A stretch of DNA of 64,000 nucleotides from Volutella citrinella. Lineage: Eukaryota > Ascomycota > Sordariomycetes > Hypocreales > Nectriaceae. The notes under the pieces were generated by a model, which worked only from the letters and a program-made list of their open reading frames with translations, ran no database searches and was not told the DNA's origin. Of this stretch, positions 22,816 through 33,963 are shown one piece after another. Position 1 is the first letter of the stretch; each line of letters starts with the position of its first letter. Made by a program: the position numbers and the translations under genes. The stretch is taken from positions 2,356,001-2,420,000 of the forward strand of contig JAWZSP010000007.1 in assembly GCA_034401135.1 (NCBI GenBank), given 5' to 3'.

Positions 22816-24021
22816 ATGCATCAGTTTCAATTATCTAATTTTCTACTGCCGCTTCTGCTTGCAGCAAGCCCGGCTTCGGCGGCTGGCACTCTTGACTGCA
22901 AGAAGATCCGTGTGGATGGGCAGAATTTCGATCTTTCCAAGCTCAGCGGCCCTCACTCTGTCGTAACGTCCCGTTTCGAGCCGGATCCCAACCGTCACTA
23001 CAACACGACGTACACTCTCGACATCTGCAAGCCTCTGGGAAAGAAGGGCGGAAAGAAGGGAGAGGAATGCCCAAACGGCACCCGGGGTAAGTTAGATGAA
23101 AATCGTTACATCATGTCCTGGCGCTGACTGTTGTTAGTCTGTGGTATCCGACGACTCCTTAAAGACGATATAGATACAATCGACGATGTTATCGCGATCG
23201 CAGGCGCTCTCGAGAACTCGGGGGGTTCCCATTTTGACGTTGGCTTGACGAGGTTGAAGACGAGCGATTCGACTTCAGATGCTCAAAAGGAGGGAGTGCG
23301 GATTGTTCTCCAAGGCGGCAAGCACCCCCTGAACATGAAGCAGCAGCGCACACAAAAAGCCATTATCGAGGTCCTGTGCGACCCGAAGAAGGAGGGAACC
23401 GAGGGCGAATGGGAGTCGGAGGACAAGTATGAGAAGCTTCGAGTGCGAGAGGACGACAAGGGCGGCGATAAGGACGGAAAGAAGGAGGGAGAGGATGGTA
23501 AGGATGGTAAGGATGACAAGGACAAGGACGGAAAGGATGGCGAAGGTGACGACAAGGGGGGCGAGTCCCAAGCTGAGCACCAGCTCAAGAAGGATGATGC
23601 CGCGCTCATCTGGGACGGATATGCTGCCGAGAACGATGTCGACGTCCTGCGCCTCACATGGCATACCAAGTACGCCTGCGAGAAGCGAGATGACAACGGT
23701 GGCGACGACAAGGACGATTCTGGCAAGTCGGAGAGCTGGGGCTTCTTCACCTGGTTCATTCTGATGTGAGTTCCCTCCCGAAACCCCATGACTTGAAGGT
23801 TTCACGATGCTGACTTGAGTAAAAGTGCTTTCCTCGTTATCGCATCCTATCTCGTCTTCTCCTCATACGTCAACTACGTTCGCTACGGCGCGCGTGGCTG
23901 GGACCTTCTCCCCCACAGCGATGCTATTCGGGATGTCCCCTACCTGCTGAAGGACTGGGTGCGCCGCGTCCTCAACACTGTGCAGGGCACCGGCAGCCGC
24001 GGGGGATACAGCGCCGTCTAG
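22816..24021 (+). CDS. ATG27: Autophagy-related protein 27
   Basis: A 364-residue type I membrane protein from three exons, with introns 23087-23137 (51 bp) and 23766-23825 (60 bp). It has a signal peptide (MHQFQLSNFLLPLLLAASPA, cleavage after ASAA) and a lumenal domain with spaced Cys residues (GTLDCKKI, DICKPL, EECPNG, VCGIRRL, EVLCDP, KYACEK) like the MRH fold of Atg27. One transmembrane helix lies at about 294-316. The short cytosolic tail ends YSAV, the same C-terminal sorting signal known from yeast Atg27. Atg27 cycles between Golgi, endosomes and vacuole and supports Atg9 vesicle formation in autophagy. A Lys/Asp/Gly-rich insert at about residues 190-240 sits in the middle of the lumenal domain. 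The start is the ATG directly before the hydrophobic signal segment. Confidence 0.92.
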
Positions 24022-24798
24022 GGGGGCTGACGCTCGGCGTATTTCCTTGGACACGGCGTCTTGGGTTCCAGATTGAGGCATTACATTGGCCGGGGGCGTG
24101 GCACTGCTATGGCCCACCGAAAGGCTTGGTTCGTCTGTAATTATACATAGGCTAGGGATCATTGGGTTTCACATTATGTAACTTTTCTGGTGTTGTAGAA
24201 GTCGCGGGGTTTAGTCTTTAGCTCAATTATCTCTATATCTGATGGCCTTGGTCCATGTTTGAGGCCTCAACGCATGCAAGCTGGTCTCGGCGCCTTTCGT
24301 ACGGCTGTCTAGTCCCCCGCCATGACCGCCCTCCAGGGGGCCAGTCAGCCCGGGGACTTGAGAAGCTGAGGTGGAGTCACCGTGATGGAACGCATCAAGT
24401 ACTGCTCTCCCCTGCCAAGCGACCGCTCCCAAGTCGAGAAAGAGGATACAACAAGGGACGGATCAATGGCGGCGCTGAGTCATTTTTTACGACCGTACGA
24501 GGGCCGTTGCATGAATTCAGAGAGAGGTGAGTGTCACTAGAGTGTGGTTTTTACTCATTTTGCCTGTCCTCCACAATCCCACGCCATCAAAGGGCGTGTC
24601 GATCGCCCGGTGGTGGAGGCTGTGACGCACCTTGGCTGCGATAGCGGAGCGTCTATCGATAACGAGAAATAATTCTCCCCCACGTTGAACGCCATATAAC
24701 CACCACAGCTCCCCTCCCACCAGGTACTAGGACGACGCCGACCATCCCACCTCGATCCGCCAACCTCCCCGAACCTGTCCGGCCCCCCTACCGTCCCA
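24022..24798. other. Intergenic region between ATG27 and ARG8
   Basis: Terminator of ATG27 on the left and promoter of ARG8 on the right. The one assignable signal is the TGAGTCA element at 24,476. No additional gene is seen. Confidence 0.6.
24476..24482. promoter_or_regulatory. GCN4/CPC1-type element upstream of ARG8
   Basis: A perfect TGAGTCA, the palindromic-type site bound by the bZIP factors Gcn4 (yeast) and CPC1/CpcA (filamentous fungi), lies 323 bp before the ARG8 start codon. Arginine-biosynthetic genes are classic targets of this general amino-acid control. Function here is inferred from sequence and context. Confidence 0.6.
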
Positions 24799-26220
24799 AT
24801 GGCTCTGCGACTCCCCCTCCGATGCCGATTGACGCCCCTGGCCGGCTCACTGGCCTCGGTCGCCCGTCCGCGCCGAGGACTCGCCTCGCTGCCGCACGCT
24901 GATGTGACGGCCGACTCAGCCAGCGGCAAGCTCGTCGCCGAGCACGCGCCCTACATGGTGGCCACGTACGCCCGCCCGCCGCCCGTCTTCGTCCGCGGCA
25001 AGGGCTCGTGGATCTGGGATGCCGAGGACCGCAAGTTCCTCGACTTCACGGCCGGCATCGCCGTCAACTCGCTGGGCCACTGCGACCCCGAGTTCACGAG
25101 GCTGTTGACGGAGCAGGTAAGACAAGGACATCCCCCATGGGCTCGTCCAGGAGCGTGTGTCTCCCCGATCGAGTGCTGACCCCCGAGCGTACAGGGCCAG
25201 ACACTCGTCCACGCCTCCAACCTCTACTACAACCCGTGGACCGGCGCCCTCTCCAAGCTGCTCGTCGACAAGACGCTCGAGTCTGGCGGCATGCACAAGG
25301 CCGCTTCCGTCTTCGTCTGCAACTCTGGCTCCGAGGCCAACGAGGCCGCCATCAAGTTCGCCCGCAAGGCCGGCAAGCTGGCCGACCCGTCGGGCGAAAA
25401 GGTCGAGATTGTGTCCTTCCACAATGCCTTCCACGGCCGCACCATGGGCAGCCTGTCGGCCACGCCAAACCCCAAGTACCAGGCGCCCTTTGCGCCCATG
25501 GTGCCCGGCTTCAAGGTCGGCACGTACAACGACGTCGCCGCCATCGACGGCCTCGTCACCGACAAGACCTGCGGCGTCATTGTCGAGCCCATCCAGGGCG
25601 AAGGCGGCGTCACCCCGGCGTCTGAGGAGTTCCTCGTCGCCCTGGCCAAGCGCTGCCGTGAGGTCGGCGCCGTCCTCATTTATGACGAGATCCAGTGTGG
25701 CCTCGCCCGTACCGGCACCTTCTGGGCCCACGGCAACCTGCCCAAGGAGGCCCATCCCGATGTCCTCACCACCGCAAAGGCCCTCGGCAACGGCTTCCCC
25801 ATCGGCGCCGTGCTCGTCACCCAGGACGTCGCCGACAAGATGAAGGTCGGCGACCACGGAACCACCTTTGGCGGCAACCCCCTGGCCTGCCGTCTGGCTC
25901 ACTACATTGTCGGCCGTCTCGCCGACCCGGCCCTGCAGTCCGCCGTCGAAGCCAAGTCTGAAATCTTCCGCGCCCGCTTCGCCAAGCTCCAGGCCGCCTA
26001 CCCCGACCTTGTCAAGGAGACCCGCGGCCGGGGTTTGATCCTCGGCCTTCAGCTCGCCAGCGATCCTACCCCGATTGTCAAGGCTGCCCGAGAGCGAGGC
26101 CTGCTCATCATCACCGCTGGCACAAACACCCTTCGATTCGTGCCCAGCCTGACCGTCACCGACGAGGAGATCAACACTGGCCTGGATATCCTTGAGGAAG
26201 CCATCAAGGCCACTCAGTAG
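24799..26220 (+). CDS. ARG8: Acetylornithine aminotransferase, mitochondrial
   Basis: A 447-residue class-III PLP aminotransferase; one 78-bp phase-0 intron at 25117-25194. The enzyme makes N-acetylornithine from N-acetylglutamate semialdehyde with glutamate as amino donor, in the mitochondrial arginine pathway. The N-terminus is Arg/Leu/Ala-rich without acidic residues (LRLPLRCRLTP, then SVARPRRGLASL), a mitochondrial targeting peptide. The substrate-loop and PLP motifs are CNSGSEANEAAIKFARK, FHNAFHGRTMGSLSAT, IVEPIQGEGGV and LIYDEIQCGLARTG (Asp about 270). The catalytic lysine is in TTAKALGNGFPIG (about Lys301). Third-position C/G bias is very strong, stronger than in its neighbours, which suggests high expression. 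It converges with GAD. Confidence 0.96.
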
Positions 26221-26746
26221 GTAGACGCTCAGGGAGTGTCACTACGAGGACGGCGCAGGTCCCGGTATTGGCTTTTATGGTTTTGGTGTTTTTTTTTACC
26301 GTCTTCTTTTTAAGATATGAAGCTTCTCGATGAGTTTGGGTCATGGCGAAGATAAAAAAAGCGATTAGACAATTGATTTGTGCTCATACTTGTCCCACGC
26401 AGGGCTTTGAAAACATATATGAATCCACCCCAATTGACCGTCCAAATTTGCACACGCACCCTACATTGTCAAACAACAGAAACTACACTATCCAATCTTG
26501 CTGGGAAATGGTGCTGGAGGCAGTTATACAAAGTGCGTTACATGAGCATCAGCTGTAACCCTTTCGTCATTGGCTACAATCACCAAGTCACCAGTCGAAT
26601 CCTCGGCGGACTATATGTGGGGGAGAAAATCAATCCATGGTCGCTGTGGTCAAAATCCTAGACAAAATATGGCTCAAATCACCCAAGCGACTATCCATGA
26701 CGCCAAACATAACCGAATCGAGTGATCAGTCCGTCTATAAAACCCC
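26221..26746. terminator. Convergent 3' region between ARG8 and GAD
   Basis: 526 bp between two stop codons facing each other. It is AT-richer than the genes, with T-rich and A-rich runs at 26,280-26,365, and is presumed to hold both 3' UTRs and polyadenylation regions. Confidence 0.55.
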
Positions 26747-28894
26747 TCAACAGATGGCATGTGTTTTGCCCGTCTTTCCTTGAAGCGAATGTGTCTCGTT
26801 CTATTCCCAATTATTAGTACATGTTATCTCGAATCGCGGTTTACATTACTTACGGCATAGACTGGGTGGGCATGCTTGCCCTTGCCCATCGACGTCAGAT
26901 GCTTCTTGATGTACTCCTCACGCTTCTTGATGCTTTCCCGGTCAGTCTCGTCGAGGAGACCCAGGCAGAGGCAGACGTCGTTGATCAGAGCATCGCAGCG
27001 ACTGCGGGTGAAGTCCTCGCGGACAACAATGCGCAGCATCTTGACGTTGGAGTTGGGAGCCATGGTGTAGGCGGGGACGACCCAACCGCGTGAGCGAAGG
27101 TGATGTGCAAGCGCGAATTCGTCGTAATGGCGCTCCTCCGGACCACCCTCGTCGTGCGTGCGGAAGCGGAAAGCAACGAGGGGCAGACCCTGGCCAGACC
27201 TCTCAGACATAATGACAAAGCCCTTGCTTTCCAGCGTTTCCGTCAAATAGTCGGCTGTGCGGGTCAGATTGCTCATGATGGCACGATAACCATGCTTTCC
27301 GAGACGGATCAATTGGTAGTACTGGCCAATGACCTGAGAAGCTCCCTTGGAGAAGTTGAGAGTGAAGGAGGACTGGTCCGCGCCCAAGTAGTTGATGTTG
27401 AAGACCAACTCTTGGGGCAGGTACTCAGGAGCTCGCCAAACGACCCAACCAACACCCGGGTAGACCAGGCCGTACTATTGAGCACGTCAGATATGTCACT
27501 GTGTTACCAGAATGTGAGAAATCGATGCTTACCTTGTGACCGGAGACGTTGATGGAGACAACCTTCTCACATCGGAAGTCCCACTCCAGGTCGGGAACAA
27601 CGAATGGAGCGACAAATCCACCGCTAGCGGCATCAACATGAATGGGAACGTCGAGGTCCTTCTCCACCAGGAGGTCGTTGATGGCCTTGACATCCTCATA
27701 CTCGCCAGTGTAGGTGGTGCCAAGGATAGCGCAGATACCGATGGTGTTCTCGTCACACAGGTTCACCGTCTCTTCAGGGTCCAGAACAAATCGATCAGAC
27801 GTGCAGAAGACAAGCTTCTCGTCAATCTCAAAGTAGCGAGCGGCCTTCTCCCAGCAAACCTGGACAGCAGATGACATGACAATGTTGGGGTTCTCGGTGC
27901 TCTTGCCAGCGGCCTTTTGTCGGTTCTTCCAGCGCCTCTTCATGGCGAGGACAGCCAGCATGATGGCCTCGGACGAGCCGACGGTAGAGGTGCCAACAGA
28001 GGTGCCAGCAGGAGCATGGAACAGGTCACCGATCATGTTGACACAGCGGTTCTGAATATCGGCAGACTGGGGATACTCCTCGTAGTCAATGAAGTTCTTG
28101 GAGAAGGACTCGGCCATGAGCTTCTCGGCTTCATCTTCCTAGATTGAATAATTAGCATCATGGCTGTAACCGTCCAGTACGAAGACTCGAAACAACGGCA
28201 TCAGGGCGTATGGAGTGGTGACCATCATAAGTGGATGTCCTTCCCCAGTGCCAAGCCCGCGCCAATGCGGGGTGGGCTCGGTGAGCCACAGACGCCGTCG
28301 GAGCTGTTTGACAAGGATCTAGAGCTAAGAGTGTCGGCAAGACTTACCATGTAGGTGGTGACAAAGGATGCTAGGCTAGACGGCAAGGGTCAGATCACGA
28401 AGTGTGATTTCACAGAACCAAAAGAGTGCTTACTTGAGCATTGGGTTGTTGTCGAGACTGAGATCGTCCTTGATCATGCGATACGCGACCTCACGGGGCA
28501 TCTCACACTCAGGCATGTGGTGACGGGGGAGGCCCATACCAGCGAAGCGCGAGCCATAAACGCTGGTAGTGAACTCATCTTCATAGTTGGTGAGTTGCAT
28601 CACAGGTCTGCGGGAGGCGCGAGAGCTGGTGGAGCGGACGGAAGCAGCGTCATCGTCCTTGACAACGGAGAGGTGCGCCATGCTGTCGATCAATGATGGG
28701 GTAGCAGTACCGCTGGGAGCTTCGGGGCAAGCAGAATTTCCGTTGGTGTGTCCGTTGGTGTATCCGTTGGTGTGTCCGTTGGAGTGTCCGTTGGTGAGTC
28801 CGTTGGTGAGTCCGTTGATGTTGTCGTCAGAAGTTGAAATGGTGGGAATACTTTCCACGACCTCCGGGGGCTCAGAGACTGCAGCTAAACTCAT
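26747..28894 (-). CDS. GAD1: Glutamate decarboxylase
   Basis: A 589-residue PLP-dependent group II decarboxylase converting glutamate to GABA in the cytosol. Five exons; introns at 28376-28432, 28139-28347, 27475-27531 and 26801-26853. Exon 2 is only 28 nt and encodes LASFVTTYM, which joins in frame to [10 protein letters not shown]. Motifs are NCD-type pocket residues in [27 protein letters not shown], and [15 protein letters not shown] with the PLP lysine at about 365. The C-terminus is best built with a last 54-nt exon ending KTHAIC, because a GTAAGT donor and an ACTAAT..GAATAG acceptor are present. Without it the frame would stop after RDSR. The N-terminus carries an NGxT tandem repeat. 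In yeast GAD1 supports oxidative-stress tolerance and the GABA shunt; a role in conidiation or stress is possible here. Confidence 0.94.
28740..28823 (-). repeat. 12-bp minisatellite encoding N-terminal (NGHT)n of GAD
   Basis: Seven near-identical 12-bp units lie in tandem in frame with the GAD coding sequence. Each encodes a four-residue unit of the [12 protein letters not shown] type. The repeat lies in the variable region before the catalytic core. Confidence 0.93.
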
Positions 28895-31800
28895 GTCGGG
28901 CAGAAGAAGAGGGGGAAGCTGGTGCGGGCGGGGTAGTTATGATAAAATACCAGGTCTCAGGCGATGTGCTTGATGGGTCCGGCTGCAACGGGAGTGGCGG
29001 CTACGTATGGTGACGTGGGAGGTGGGATACCCTTCAATGGATGCCGGAATAGGATGAGGCGCCTCAATCTACAGGAGGGGCGGATAGGACGGGCTGGCAG
29101 CGTTTCTGTCACCGAGGACCTGATTGATGACCAGGGCTGTACGGCGCAAGCGGGTCGTCACAAATGACCGATTAAGCAAGAAGCACGATCAAGCGAGGAT
29201 TGCTGGTCCTGATTGATTCGCAACAAGAGATGCTGATGGTAGTACCGGGGTAGTACGCAGAGTAGGTTGGGTACTAGTTGGAATGGTGTTGTATAAAGTT
29301 ATGCCGTTGTGTTGTAACAGCACTTAAGGTTTGGACAACTAGAGTCAATGACAAGCCCTGTTTGTGTGGTGGTCTTCGTGATGCTGTGCAAGCAGAGCAG
29401 AACGGTGTGTAAGTGGGTGGGGGGATTGGGTGGGTGAGCAATGAATTGAGAATTGGGGGGAGGTGCAAAAGTGCGAAGAAGGTACGCGATAGGAGGCGGG
29501 AGGAAACGAGCCTCGATTTACGGGCTGGGAGGCTGATGCTTTATATGAAAATCTGGAAAGGGTAGGAGAAGGGCAGAACCTGGAGGCCAAGAGCAACCAG
29601 CGAGCGCACGGCGAGGCAGTAACGACGGACAAAGCGACCACACTAGGGGGCACAGGAAGAGCAACAACCTGGAGACTGAGCACCGGACGGGAATGGCAAC
29701 AACCCAGAACGGAAACGGGGGGAAGGAGCACCGCCCGTAATCCCTCCTAGCCCAATCGCAATCCAATCCAATCCCATCAATCTCTCATCACCCAGGCAGT
29801 CAAAACAGACCGACCCCCAACGATCCATCCCACGCCCACCCGTCTCCAGTCTTTTTGAGCTACGCACGACATGCAACACGCAGTACATGAAGGGTACAAA
29901 CCATGGACGAAGCCGTGCGGGAAAGTAGCACTACCAGGACTACCAGCACCAGCTCATACACGTGCATGAGAAGCTACCTAGCCGCTCAGGATCCCTGTGC
30001 TCGCGGCCTAACCCACTCGTTGGAGCCCGCAACAGCACGCCCTTTAGCCCTGCCAGCTATGGCCTGGGCCGCCTGGCCCGCCCGAAACTGTCGTCATAAT
30101 TAGTGCCTGCAACAATTAGCGCTTTCCCGCTGGGATAGTCCCGGGCGCCAGTGCCCATCGGCAGCGGGCCATTTAGCCGTTCAAGCGCTGCATTTCGCAA
30201 CTAGCGCCGACAGCCGTCCAGCTTCAACACCCTCGACTTTGACCTGATAGTGATCGCCACTGAGCCGGTGCGCCTGCGCAAGGCCCAGAGAGAAAGCCTC
30301 CTGCTTCCTGCCATTTTTTAGGCACCTACTCGCATGAGTCAATACGGGATCTGTCAGACACCGTCACCCAGCCCACAAATTACAATGAGGCCGACGGGCT
30401 GAAAGGGGCGTTTCCTCGGTCCCACGCTGGGATGGTCGGTGGGCGGCCTCGTCCATGGTCAGCCGTCAGGTCAGCCCAGTTAGGCTCACCTCACCTTACC
30501 TCTCACCCTGAGCCTGCTCTTCCACACCTTGCCACAATCCACATCCCCTTGGTCTCGGCCTCTTGGTACCGACCACAGCCCATACTCGGGTTCCCTTTCA
30601 GTGCCTAATGGCCTCCTCGGCTTCTTATTTCCGTGATTTGTTTCGGCTACCGCGCGCATTGCCCGTGAGACAGGGCGCCGCCTGGTGGCTGCGCCTGGCC
30701 GACCATCCGACCATTCATTCTCCCGTCCAAACGGCTACACTTCCGTCGAGCTTTCTTGGGCGGTCAAATAAGCTGCTGCAAAGCCCATCGCGAGCTTTTT
30801 TCGTTGCCCCCGGACGGTTGACTAGGGGGCCTCGTCCTCTGGGGGTTTCCAAGGGTCCTCCTGTCACACAAAGTCCGACCGACTTAGCCCCCATCCTCGA
30901 CGAGTTTGGTTCTGCGGATCGCGGATCCATAGAGAATGGAATGGGAAGTTGGTAACCATCCCATTCGGTGGCTTTCCTTCCCCTAGCTGCCGCGAGGGAA
31001 AAGGGACTGGTTCGCTGTCAATTTCTATGGTGCACCGTGTCTGATCGCCCAGCTGTCGCCACAAACTAAGGCACCTACCTACCCACAGTTGGGCTCGTCT
31101 CCTATAACGCAATGCTTTGTAACCTCGTGTCATGTTACATTGGCCCTCGAAATCACCGCCACGAAAATTCACGTCAGCATCATGCCTGAGACGCCACAGC
31201 CATAATCAGCAACTCATGCATCAAAAGCCGGCAGCAGGTCTATCCCAGGGCTCTGGATCGGTCTGCCGCACACACCACCCGCCCAGGATCGCTCTCCATG
31301 TTTTTTTTCCCATGTGCCGAGGTGAGCTCCCCGACAACGCCTTTCGGCTTCGATGGAACCCCCCTGTCGTGAGCAGCACAAAGTGTACGTAGCACATGAT
31401 ACATGACAGACCCTGGCATGCCTATCGAGCCATCGCAGTCTCCTGCATGCGAATCTGGTTATGGAAGTTTGCATCATCGCGCGTGTGTGTCTGTCAGACC
31501 ATCGCCCGGTGTTTCGCCTGCTCCGAAATGTAGTACGTATCCCGTATAGCATCTGGATTCTGAATCGCTCAAAGCTGCGGGCGGCATCCCCTTCGCCATG
31601 GCCATCACTTTCGCTTGTGCCGAAACGAACCAGCAGCTCGCAACGGCCGCGCGGGCCTCCGTTGCGCCTGAAAGTGTTCCCGAGCAACCACCGGCCAATC
31701 ACGGGGCAACTCGGCCGGTGCGGCCCTTGTGGACCCACTTCATCGCCGTCAAGCTCCGAGAGGTAGCTCCGTACCTCAATACTCCTGATCCCCAGGATAC

Positions 31801-33963
31801 GTGCCGTGAAACAGGCAGGCTTCCCAAAGGGAAGAGCTGTGCAGGCACATGCCACGGTGGCAGACGGCTATTTGGACTTGCCCGTACAGAGGATGCGTCA
31901 ATGTCCGGGGCCCTCCGGGGCGGCTTCGATCCCAAGCTTCCATTACGAACACAGCAACCCAAAACATGCCTGCCGCGGTACCGGGCCAGGTACTTCGAGC
32001 TACCTACCTCAATGCGGACGACGTGTTGACAGCTGCTCCCGCTTGGCTTGCACTGATCAAGAAGGCCGAAATTGATTATCCCCTCTGCTTTTATTTCCCG
32101 CATTAACATAGGCTACGGGCTGTGTCCCAGCAAGCCCGTGCTATGCCCGGCGACTGTGCCAGCATCTTGCTCCCTCTGTCAAGCTTCGCCAACGGCGATT
32201 TTACTCACGAAAGGCAGCAACTACTACAGCGAAGCAAACGGCCATGAGATCTATCTGAAAAGCGCCGCCTCTCATTCACTGAGAATCGCAGCCGTTGAAA
32301 GCAGCCTCGCGCGTCGCATTACCCCGTACTCTGGCGGTCTAGCACTTGATTGTTCGTGCATCCGGGCCTGTCTCCCACTCTCGAAAAGCAACACAGTAAA
32401 GAAAGAAACAGAGCAGCTCCAGATCGACAGTAGTGATACGGATCGCCCGTGGGCGCGGCAGGACTCCCTAGCACCCGGTTTCTCCGTGAGGTGCTTTTGG
32501 GCCGAATAGCCTGACATTAAGCCCAGTGGCGTGGTCTCGTCAGCGCTTCGCCATTCCACGAGCACCGCTGTAGGTTCGTGCTCAGCATCACTGTTGCGAA
32601 ACCCCCAATCCCATTGCGAGGCGCTATCATGCCCCCTCCCCCAAACACTCGACTGCCTTCCTCTTGCAGCTACGTGCCAACATCCGGATTGCAATCGCCA
32701 TCTCTGATTCTGATTCTGTTGTGATGCCTCATCCGCACCGTCACCAACAGTCATGTTGCTGCTCCACTCAGCGCTGCGGCCCCAGCATCGGCCCACCTCT
32801 GGTTCGTGGGGTCCGATGCCACCCCCAGGCGTGCTTCCTTCATAGCTCCATTTCCCGACCGTCTGCTGTTGATGTTGACCGGGGCAATCCATCCTGGGCT
32901 CACCGAGATTGTTCCTTGACCTCGCCCTTCTAAAACCCCCTTTTCCCGCTCAAGTACCCCTCCCCCTTTCCGTTTCCAGGAAAGTCGGGTTCAAACGGAG
33001 TACACAGACGGTCTCAATGTTGTCCATCTCACTTCTCACCGGGACATCCACATCTCACAAGCCCAGCAACACATCACCTTCAAGGCGCGTCGAGTCAGTC
33101 CGCCATGAAGGATTTTGGGGGGATTCAGTCGTGGCGATGTCGATCAGTCGCTCGCTTTTACAACCCCTAACGCAATACTGGTTCCCTCTGCGTACCAATC
33201 CAAGTCTTTCTCGGCTATCCGCGATTGAAAACATGCAAATAGCTCTCACTTGTCATGCTCGACCCCTTGTGTACTTGGCAATGACTTGCGTCAACCATTG
33301 TCGACATACATCGTACACCTCATTTGTCGCTCCGTCACGTCGGGCCACATTCGGAACTCGACCTCCGTGGACCAATCCCCGTCCATGGGAATTTCCATGT
33401 CTGCTGTTTTTCTTTGTCCATCGCCAGGATCCCGTCACGGTCCAGTTTTATTCCCAAACTCCCGTCTTTGCGGAGAGCATCCAGAACCCAGGGTATGGTT
33501 TCGGCCCCCGGTAGGATCGAAATCTTCTAGAAGCAGAGGATCTTCATGCCCTGGCGCCACACCACACCACCGCCAAGGAACGGCCCCATTCGATTCTTGT
33601 TCCCCGGTCCAATCACCCGTCACAACGGGCAGCGCGGGCGCACCCCAAGGTCCCCAAACGCTTTCAGGTTTCTTCTTCGCGGGTTTGGGGATTCCACATC
33701 TGAATCTATGCGGCTGGCCTCGCTATCGGCCTCGCTCCGATTTCCTCCGCCCGGCCCCATTCCCCAATATTCACCGTCGCCGGCAGCATTGAGTCAGGCA
33801 ACATCATTTCACTCAACACGTCACTCTCTATTTCACATAGGGATTTCCGAAATGAACCACTACGGTAAGATGATTGGCCTCTGGTATTGACGCTCTAGTG
33901 ACATTCATATCCAACCAATATTGGAGAACCTTTGTGTACTGATCTTGGTACTTGCATAAACTA
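28895..33963. other. Gene-poor intergenic region (5.1 kb)
   Basis: No supported gene on either strand between the GAD start and the stop of the esterase gene. The left 1 kb is the GAD promoter and leader region. Open frames of 100-210 codons occur (for example 31,214-31,855 and 32,909-33,514) but their translations are Arg/Ser/Pro/Cys-rich with no recognisable domain. No obvious terminal repeats or transposase motifs were noticed. Confidence 0.55.

Noticed and set aside
31214..31855. 213-codon minus-strand frame in the 5 kb gap
   Set aside because: Arg/Cys-rich, random-looking, with an overlapping open frame on the other strand; GC-rich DNA yields such frames by chance.
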